In this document: one piece after another, positions 1 to 5,139 of the stretch | Numbering within the stretch: position 1 is the first letter of the stretch | How the letters are laid out: the number at the start of each line of letters is the position of its first letter | Assembly (NCBI GenBank): GCA_012800805.1 | Contig: JAAZIO010000018.1 | Coordinates: forward strand, 1 to 5,139 | Length of the DNA: 5,139 bases | From: Clostridiales bacterium | Lineage (GTDB): Bacteria; Bacillota; Clostridia; Christensenellales; CAG-917 | Reading direction: 5' to 3' | Program-made: the position numbers and the translations under genes | Notes under the pieces: generated by a model | The model's database searches: none | What the model saw: only the letters and a program-made list of their open reading frames with translations | What the model was told of the DNA's origin: nothing

Positions 1-1854
1 ACGGGCATCACGGCGGTAAAAGAGATTGAATTTTTAAAAAGCCGAGGCGTTGACGTTATTGTTACCGACCATCACGAAGCGCAGGAGGAAATACCCGACT
101 GCATAGTGGTGGACCCAAAAATTGAGCGCAAAGGTTTTTATGAGTTTTGCGGCGCGGGCGTCGCTTTCAAACTTGCCGAGGCGCTTATCGGAAGAAACGG
201 CGCGGAGGAGCTGCTCGATATAGCGGCGATAGCCACGATAGCGGACATTGTTCCTTTGACGGGAGAAAACAGGACGATAGCAAAGCTCGGGCTTGACAGG
301 ATGGAAAAGAGAATGCGAAAGGGCGTTAAATACCTCTCGGGCGGAAGCATGAACTCTCACGATATCATGTTTAAATTCGCCCCCCGTATTAACGCCGCGG
401 GCAGAATGGCAAACGCTATGAAAGCCGTCGACCTCTTTTTGTCCGATGACGATTTTATTTTAAAAGGCTTGTCTTTAGAGCTTATTAAAGATAACGCTTT
501 AAGACAGGAAAAGTGCGAGCAGGCGGTTCAGGGAGCTTTAAAACAACTGCAGCGCCAAAAACTTTCAAAGACGGGAGCCATAGTGCTTTGCGGTGAGGAT
601 TGGGAAAGCGGCATTTTGGGTATCGCATGCTCAAGACTGGTCGGCCTTCTCCATAGACCTGTCCTGCTTTTAAGCGACGCGGGAGATTGTTTTAAGGGGT
701 CGGGAAGAAGCATCCCGGAAATCAATATATTTGAGGAACTTATTAAATTTAAAGAGTTTTTTACTGCTTTCGGCGGCCACAGCCAGGCAGTTGGATTAAG
801 CGTTGAAAAAAGCAGATTTGATGAATTTAAAAATTTATTCAATGAACACATATTAAACGCTTATCCCGCTGAAACATTTATAGAAAAGGAAGAGGCTAAT
901 TTAAAACTTGACATAAAAGAAGAGCTTACGCTTTTTTCAAAGGAGCTTACGCTGCTTGAGCCATACGGGAGCGGCAACCCAAAACCCGTATTTTCATTTG
1001 AGTGCGACAACCTTAATTTTGAGCTTTTATCGCAAGACCATATAAAATGCAAAAGAGGCTCCCTTGAGTTTGTCGGCTTTTACAAAAGCGATTATCTGAC
1101 GGCCGCCAGAGCAAAGTGCGAGATAACCGCAAACTTAAACTACAATGTTTTCAATAACAGCGAAACGCCTCAGGCGATAATAAGAAATATAACGGTAAAG
1201 AGCCCCGACATTTCGGAAGAAGACCATATGTTTATGCTTCTTGAGCTTGCTTCAAGCGGGGAAGCGAAAGAGCTTAAAGCCATATCTAGAGACGAAATCA
1301 TAAGGTATCTTGAAAACCCTTTCGGCACGGCGCTTGTGGCGTATACAGAAAAAGGTTACAAAAAGGCTTATGAGCTTCTGAGGGCTGAGAGCGTGACGCT
1401 CAACAAAAGGACAAGGCTAAACCCCGTAAACGATATCATATACTGCCCCGAGCCCGATTTTAAATTCGACTACTTTGAAAGAGCGATATTTTTTGATTAT
1501 CCGTTCAACGCTTCGCTAAAAACAAAGGATGTTGAATATTATATCGCGAAGGGCGCTGAAAAGGTTGATTTGTCCGCATGCTCTTCAACCGACGACGAGC
1601 TAAGGGAGATATATAGGGCAATAAGAAACCTTGGGACATACAGGGCAATGCGTTACGGTTTGCTTGCCAAAAGACTTGGCGAGGCGCTGCCGAAATTCAA
1701 GATGCCCGCGATTGCGGCGTCCATCAAGATTTTTAGCCAGCTTGGCTTGATTTCCTTAAATGATAAAGGTATTATAGAACTTAAAGGCGAAAAAACTTCG
1801 CTTTACAATTCCGCGGCTTATGTATACATGCGAGAAAGGGGTATAATTAAATAA
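1..1854 (+). CDS. recJ: Single-stranded-DNA-specific 5'-3' exonuclease RecJ (5'-truncated by window edge)
   Basis: RecJ degrades single-stranded DNA 5' to 3' in the cytoplasm during recombinational and mismatch repair, using catalytic metals held by its DHH and DHHA1 domains. The frame is open from base 1 and gives 617 residues before TAA; the true start lies upstream. A GTG at 106 is internal, because conserved sequence precedes it. Window residues 22-26 read TDHHE (the DHH motif), followed by ATIADIVPLTGENR near 77-90 and RINAAGRM near 129-136. The DHHA1 part carries ESGILGIACSRL near 202-213, GSGRS near 233-237 and GGHSQAVG at 258-265. An OB-fold-like segment begins at LLEPYGSGNPKPVF (about 318-331). 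From about residue 400 a long C-terminal extension follows, as in the long RecJ proteins of Firmicutes, ending in a helical, winged-helix-like stretch. Roughly 130-200 N-terminal residues, including the first aspartate motifs, are inferred to be missing. No frameshift is seen. The stop lies 4 bases before rel. Family identification is very secure. Confidence 0.96.
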   Translation, partial: TGITAVKEIEFLKSRGVDVIVTDHHEAQEEIPDCIVVDPKIERKGFYEFCGAGVAFKLAEALIGRNGAEELLDIAAIATIADIVPLTGENRTIAKLGLDRMEKRMRKGVKYLSGGSMNSHDIMFKFAPRINAAGRMANAMKAVDLFLSDDDFILKGLSLELIKDNALRQEKCEQAVQGALKQLQRQKLSKTGAIVLCGEDWESGILGIACSRLVGLLHRPVLLLSDAGDCFKGSGRSIPEINIFEELIKFKEFFTAFGGHSQAVGLSVEKSRFDEFKNLFNEHILNAYPAETFIEKEEANLKLDIKEELTLFSKELTLLEPYGSGNPKPVFSFECDNLNFELLSQDHIKCKRGSLEFVGFYKSDYLTAARAKCEITANLNYNVFNNSETPQAIIRNITVKSPDISEEDHMFMLLELASSGEAKELKAISRDEIIRYLENPFGTALVAYTEKGYKKAYELLRAESVTLNKRTRLNPVNDIIYCPEPDFKFDYFERAIFFDYPFNASLKTKDVEYYIAKGAEKVDLSACSSTDDELREIYRAIRNLGTYRAMRYGLLAKRLGEALPKFKMPAIAASIKIFSQLGLISLNDKGIIELKGEKTSLYNSAAYVYMRERGIIK

Positions 1855-1858
1855 AATT
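1834..1858 (+). promoter_or_regulatory. recJ-rel junction: distant purine-rich SD-like site, AT-rich spacer
   Basis: The only Shine-Dalgarno-like run before rel is GAAAGGGG at 1834-1841, inside the end of recJ. It ends 17 bases before the ATG at 1859, longer than the usual 5-10. The intervening bases are almost all A and T and contain the recJ stop (1852-1854). In the rel frame a stop at 1844-1846 rules out any ATG, GTG or TTG start further upstream. Inference: rel is probably translated by reinitiation after recJ termination, perhaps aided by the low-structure spacer. The site's role is uncertain. Confidence 0.4.
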
Positions 1859-4027
1859 ATGTATGAGGCTTTGATTGAAAAACTAAAAAACGCTTATCCC
1901 GAAAACGCCGATGAAGTGCTTAAAGCCTTCGAGTTTGCGAAAAATGCGCACGAAGGGCAAAAGAGAATGTCGGGCGAAGATTATTTCACGCATCCGTGCG
2001 CCGTGGTTGAAATTCTTGTTGATTTCGGGTTTGATTATACGACGGTAATCGCTGCTTTTTTGCATGACGTTTTGGAAGACACTCCTGTCACCGCCCAAAT
2101 GATAGAGGAAAACTACGGCAAACAGATTCTTGAGCTTGTCGAAGGCGTAACAAAACTTGACAAAGTGCAGTTTTTAAGCCGTGAGGACGCGCAGGCGGAG
2201 AACTTAAGAAAAATGTTTCTCGCCATGGCAAAAGACCTTAGGGTTATTATCATCAAGCTTGCCGACAGACTCCACAATATGCGCTCGCTTGCCTTTCAGC
2301 CGCCCGAAAAGCAGATGTATATATCAAAAGAAACGCTAGAGATTTACGCGCCTCTTGCGGGAAGGCTTGGAATCTCGTTTTTCAAGTGCGAGCTTGAAGA
2401 TATAGCGATGTCTTATATTTATCCTAAAGAATATAAATACATTTCCGATTATATAGAGAAAAACCACCAAAAGAGAGCCGAGTTTTTGGATAACATCTGT
2501 CAGCAGATTGTTGAGAGAATGCAGGAGAAGGGTATTAACGGCGAGGTAAGCAGCAGGCAAAAGCACCTTTTTTCAATCTTCAAAAAAATGAGGAATCTGA
2601 ATATCGACATCGACCAGATTTACGACCTTTTGGCGGTTCGCATCATTCTTGACGATGTAAAAGAGTGCTACACCATGCTTGGCGAAATCCACACGATGTG
2701 GAAGCCAATTCCGGGACGAGTAAAAGATTATATCGCAATGCCCAAGGCAAACAACTACCAGTCGCTTCATACCACCGTTGTTACGCAATACGGCGAGACA
2801 TTTGAAGTTCAGATAAGAACAAAGGAAATGCACAAGATTGCCGAATACGGCATCGCAGCGCACTGGAAATACAAAGAGGGAAAGAATGACGCGGCTCTTG
2901 AGGCCAAAATAAGCTGGCTCAGGGAAGTCATGGACGCCGAAAAGGATATACTTGGCGCTCATGAGTTTATGGACGCGGTAAAGATAAATGTCTTTGACGA
3001 TGAAGTATTCGTGTTCACCCCTAAAGGCGACGTTTACGGCTTGCCCGTAGGCTCAACCCCCATTGACCTTGCTTATAAGATACACTCCGCAATCGGCAAC
3101 AAATGCGTAGGAGCTAAAATAAACAAAAAAATCGTCCCGCTCTCAACAAAGCTTCAAACAGGAGACATAGTTGAGATACTAACATCCAACTCGTCAAAAG
3201 GGCCCAGCAGGGACTGGCTTAAATATGCCCATACCGCTTCCGCCCGCTCAAAAATACGCGCTTTCTTCAAAAAACAGATGAAAGAAGACAATATAAGGCG
3301 CGGCAAAGAACTTTTGGAGCGTGAGGCAAGGCATCGCGGCTACAGTTTGTCTGAGCTTTTAATGACGGAGGGCGCAACCGACGCGATACTGGCAAGGCAG
3401 TCGCTTTCAACAATAGAAGACCTGTATGCCGCCGTGGGCTTTGGCGGAATTACCACAAACCAGGTGCTTGTAAAGCTTATCGACCTCTTTAAGGCAAGGG
3501 CGCTTACCCGAAAAATGCCCGAGCAGATTGCGGAAGAACAGATTCCCGCCGAAAAGCCCTCGTCCGCTTCGTCAAAGCACGGTGGATATCCCAGAGGCGG
3601 CGTTCTTATAAAAGGCTTTAAAGACTTCAGCGTAAGGCTTTCGCACTGCTGTTCCCCCGTTCCCGGGGATGAAATTGTGGGCTATGTATCGCGCGGCAGG
3701 GGCGTATCAGTTCACAGAAAAAACTGCCCCAATGTCAAGACGCTTGAGCCCGAAAGGCTGATTGAAGCAACCTGGGACAGCCTTGTAGGCGACACCTATT
3801 CAGTAACTCTTCGCCTTGAGTGCGAGAACCGCCCCGGTATGCTTGCGGATGTAACGGCTGTTATCGCTGCGCTTAAAATTCAGATACTTTCCGCGTCCGC
3901 TAAAGTTAATGTCAAGGATAACACGGCGCTGCTTATCGTAACCATTGAGATAAACTCCTCCTCCCAGCTTGATGAGGTGGTTAAGAAATTAAGAACAATT
4001 TCCGGTATGCACGAGGTAAACCGTTGA
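1859..4027 (+). CDS. relA: Bifunctional (p)ppGpp synthetase/hydrolase, long RelA/SpoT homologue (Rel)
   Basis: This cytoplasmic stringent-response enzyme makes (p)ppGpp from ATP and GTP or GDP on starved ribosomes and hydrolyses it back. The 722-residue length is normal for full-length Rel. The HD hydrolase domain (about 20-190) keeps the expected set: R36, H45, H69-D70, E73-D74 and D136 in LADRLHN. The synthetase domain (about 235-345) has D265, the RVKD form of the RXKD motif at 287-290 (typical of bifunctional enzymes; monofunctional RelA has EXDD), YQSLHTT at 300-306, and E316 and Q318 in EVQIRT. A TGS domain covers about 383-443. A helical region and a low-complexity linker (about 555-580) lead to the Cys/His zinc-finger-like domain (H596-C597-C598, H619, C623), and an ACT domain covers about 647-722. 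Both activities therefore look intact. The ATG at 1859 lies 4 bases after recJ; the first conserved HD residues begin about 20 residues in, so this start fits. The 3' end overlaps the next gene by 4 bases. Some annotators would name it rel or spoT. Confidence 0.97.
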   Translation: MYEALIEKLKNAYPENADEVLKAFEFAKNAHEGQKRMSGEDYFTHPCAVVEILVDFGFDYTTVIAAFLHDVLEDTPVTAQMIEENYGKQILELVEGVTKLDKVQFLSREDAQAENLRKMFLAMAKDLRVIIIKLADRLHNMRSLAFQPPEKQMYISKETLEIYAPLAGRLGISFFKCELEDIAMSYIYPKEYKYISDYIEKNHQKRAEFLDNICQQIVERMQEKGINGEVSSRQKHLFSIFKKMRNLNIDIDQIYDLLAVRIILDDVKECYTMLGEIHTMWKPIPGRVKDYIAMPKANNYQSLHTTVVTQYGETFEVQIRTKEMHKIAEYGIAAHWKYKEGKNDAALEAKISWLREVMDAEKDILGAHEFMDAVKINVFDDEVFVFTPKGDVYGLPVGSTPIDLAYKIHSAIGNKCVGAKINKKIVPLSTKLQTGDIVEILTSNSSKGPSRDWLKYAHTASARSKIRAFFKKQMKEDNIRRGKELLEREARHRGYSLSELLMTEGATDAILARQSLSTIEDLYAAVGFGGITTNQVLVKLIDLFKARALTRKMPEQIAEEQIPAEKPSSASSKHGGYPRGGVLIKGFKDFSVRLSHCCSPVPGDEIVGYVSRGRGVSVHRKNCPNVKTLEPERLIEATWDSLVGDTYSVTLRLECENRPGMLADVTAVIAALKIQILSASAKVNVKDNTALLIVTIEINSSSQLDEVVKKLRTISGMHEVNR
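4013..4017 (+). promoter_or_regulatory. Ribosome binding site deciding the TTG start of the MBL hydrolase
   Basis: GAGGT at 4013-4017 lies inside the last codons of rel, with six bases before the TTG at 4024-4026. This good spacing supports TTG as the real start. The start shares the tetranucleotide TTGA with the rel stop codon TGA (4025-4027), a TTG version of the common ATGA coupling overlap. The next in-frame ATG codons fall at and beyond the zinc-binding motif, which would destroy the protein. Confidence 0.7.
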
Positions 4028-4665
4028 TTAAGATAGATACTATACTTACAACATATCTTGAAACAAATACTTATATCGTCTATGACAGCAAGGCGAAAGA
4101 AGGCGCGGTTGTGGTCGACCCGGGCGGGGACTACGATAAAATAAAAGGCGCGCTCAGCGGCATTGGAAGGCGCTGTGAATATGTGCTTTTGACCCACGGC
4201 CATTTTGACCACATGAACGCCGCCGCGGAGTTTCAAAAAGAAGGCGCAACGGTAATATGCCATAGCGCCGACGCCGATAAACTGTCCTCATACCGCAGTC
4301 TTGCCCATTTTGCGGGTCTTATGACAAACAAACTTACACCCGACATAACGCTAAAGGGCGGAGAAACTTTAAATCTTTGCGGCATGAGTTTTAAGGCGAT
4401 ACACACTCCAGGACACACCGAAGGGGGCATGTGCTATATCGTGGAAGATAAAATTTTTTGCGGCGACACGATATTTAGGTTTTCATACGGCAGGTATGAT
4501 TTTTATGGAGGAAGCTTTCAAAAGCTAAAAAATTCCATAATAAACAAGATTTTCAATCTTAAAGGCGACTATGTTTTATATCCGGGGCACGGCGAGCCTT
4601 CTACGCTTGATGAGGAAAGAAAATACAATCCGATAAAAATAGATACGGAGCAAGATGAAAATTAA
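4024..4665 (+). CDS. Metallo-beta-lactamase-fold hydrolase, glyoxalase II-like (YqgX/YcbL type)
   Basis: This is a small soluble MBL-fold hydrolase of 213 residues, the usual size of single-domain glyoxalase II-like proteins that lack the C-terminal substrate-binding domain of classical GloB. It opens with TNTYIVYDSKAKEGAVVVDPGG (about 14-35), the usual first strands of the fold. The metal ligands are complete: H58-x-H60-x-D62-H63 in THGHFDH, H131 in TPGHTEGG, D148 in CGDTIF, and H189 in YPGHGEPS. The segment FRFSYGRYDFYGGS (151-164) matches the family signature that usually reads RTDFPGGS, with RYDFYGGS here. No signal peptide or membrane segment is visible, so it is cytoplasmic. A dinuclear metal site is expected from the family. 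The substrate cannot be read from sequence: hydroxyacyl-thiol thioesters are the family's typical substrate, but many Clostridia lack glutathione. It starts at TTG within the rel stop and its end overlaps hemZ by 11 bases, so it is coupled to both neighbours. Fold assignment is secure; the specific reaction is not. Confidence 0.93.
   Translation: MIKIDTILTTYLETNTYIVYDSKAKEGAVVVDPGGDYDKIKGALSGIGRRCEYVLLTHGHFDHMNAAAEFQKEGATVICHSADADKLSSYRSLAHFAGLMTNKLTPDITLKGGETLNLCGMSFKAIHTPGHTEGGMCYIVEDKIFCGDTIFRFSYGRYDFYGGSFQKLKNSIINKIFNLKGDYVLYPGHGEPSTLDEERKYNPIKIDTEQDEN
4647..4650 (+). promoter_or_regulatory. Ribosome binding site for hemZ
   Basis: GGAG at 4647-4650 lies inside the end of the MBL hydrolase gene, four bases before the ATG at 4655. 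The spacing is slightly short but usable. It supports ATG 4655 as the hemZ start, giving an 11-base overlap with the upstream gene. Confidence 0.6.
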
Positions 4666-5139
4666 TTTCACTCATAATCTGGAGGATGTAGAAAACGAGC
4701 TTTTTGAGCTGATACGAGGCTTTTATCCGTTTGTGGAATTATCGGAGGACGGATACACTCTTGATATGCGCGCCTCCGTTTTGGACGATACTTTAAAAAT
4801 CGAGTTTACATCCGACCGCTTCGGTAATTTTAAGAAGTTTTATTATTTCAGTTTAATAAATACCGAGCAGATTGTTTTTAAAAGAGAATACAAAAGAGCG
4901 ATAAAAATTGCGCTTTACAGGACTTTAAGTTTTCTTTCCGACGTAAACCTTCCTTACGGCTGTCTTACGGGTATTCGTCCCACCAAGCTTTACAGGGAAT
5001 ATGGCGATAAAGCGGCGGAGGTATTTTCAAAAGAGTTTTCCGTAAGCGAAGAGAAAATAGAGCTTATCGATACAATCGTAAAAGTTCAAGAGCCGTATCT
5101 AAACAAAAAAGGCACCGTTGACATTTTTATTAACATTCC
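4655..5139 (+). CDS. hemZ: HemZ-type coproporphyrinogen III dehydrogenase-like radical-SAM protein, N-terminal part (3' end beyond window)
   Basis: The frame starts at ATG 4655 and stays open to the window end, giving 161 codons plus two bases with no stop. The sequence has the accessory N-terminal region of HemZ proteins: GFYPFVEL at 22-29, then KREYKRAIKIALYRTLS (76-92), then the characteristic LPYGCLTGIRPTKL at 99-112. A helical stretch leads to VQEPYLNKKGTVDIFINI (144-161). In the family this last segment runs straight into IPFCPxxCxYC, the CxxxCxxC cluster motif of the radical-SAM core. The window stops just before it, so the catalytic part is not seen. Full-length HemZ is about 450-500 residues, so about a third is present. 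HemZ is described as oxygen-independent coproporphyrinogen oxidase-like, using SAM and a 4Fe-4S cluster in the cytoplasm, though its role in organisms lacking heme is unsettled. Its position directly after the MBL hydrolase and rel matches clostridial gene order. Confidence 0.87.
   Translation, partial: MKINFTHNLEDVENELFELIRGFYPFVELSEDGYTLDMRASVLDDTLKIEFTSDRFGNFKKFYYFSLINTEQIVFKREYKRAIKIALYRTLSFLSDVNLPYGCLTGIRPTKLYREYGDKAAEVFSKEFSVSEEKIELIDTIVKVQEPYLNKKGTVDIFINI

Noticed and set aside
106..108. GTG as a possible recJ start
   Set aside because: Conserved RecJ sequence including TDHHE lies in frame upstream from base 1, so the gene begins before the window and this GTG is an internal valine codon.
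34..360. Reverse-strand open frame of about 108 codons inside recJ
   Set aside because: It lies opposite strongly conserved RecJ DHH-domain coding sequence, has no recognisable domain, and overlaps another reverse open frame; it is a shadow frame.
1863..1874. Minimal out-of-frame ATG-AGG-CTT-TGA frame at the start of rel
   Set aside because: Three codons overlapping the rel start most likely arise by chance, with no supporting ribosome binding site.
2573..2962. Reverse-strand open frame of about 129 codons inside rel
   Set aside because: It is opposite the conserved synthetase domain of Rel, with no recognisable protein family on that strand; treated as a shadow.
3521..3590. Possible domain break or frameshift in rel at the low-complexity linker
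   Set aside because: The frame is continuous and the flanking helical and zinc-finger-like domains are in register; a variable linker at this place is normal in Rel proteins.
3880..4263. Reverse-strand open frame of about 127 codons spanning the rel-MBL junction
   Set aside because: It runs across the ACT-domain end and the start of the MBL gene, both securely coding on the + strand; its translation has no recognisable motif.

Overview
The window is a dense, single-strand (+) run of four protein genes: recJ (5' end outside the window), a bifunctional rel/relA (p)ppGpp synthetase-hydrolase, a small glyoxalase II-like metallo-beta-lactamase-fold hydrolase, and the first third of hemZ (3' end outside the window). 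The order recJ - rel - MBL hydrolase - hemZ is a known arrangement in anaerobic Firmicutes (Clostridia and relatives). The long Firmicutes-type RecJ C-terminal extension, the RXKD-type bifunctional Rel and the HemZ-type radical-SAM N-terminus all fit that group. Base composition is moderate, with A-rich lysine and isoleucine codons (aaa, ata) mixed with GC-rich codons such as ggc and gcg. A genus cannot be named from this sequence.

Layout: 1-1854 recJ; a 4-base gap; 1859-4027 rel; a 4-base TTGA overlap; 4024-4665 MBL-fold hydrolase; an 11-base overlap; 4655-5139 hemZ, running off the end. No intergenic space is large enough for a promoter or terminator, so the four genes look like the interior of one polycistronic, translationally coupled operon. 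I see no RNA gene, repeat array, insertion sequence, CRISPR, attachment site or internal terminator. The reverse-strand open frames are shadows of these genes.

The products do not form one pathway. RecJ is a 5'-3' single-strand DNA exonuclease for repair, Rel makes and degrades the starvation alarmone, the MBL protein is a probable thioester or related hydrolase, and HemZ is a coproporphyrinogen dehydrogenase-like radical-SAM protein. Their linkage is conserved housekeeping synteny rather than a dedicated system. The most notable point is compaction: apt and dtd, which often flank rel in related operons, are absent. I found no evidence of a previously undescribed system.
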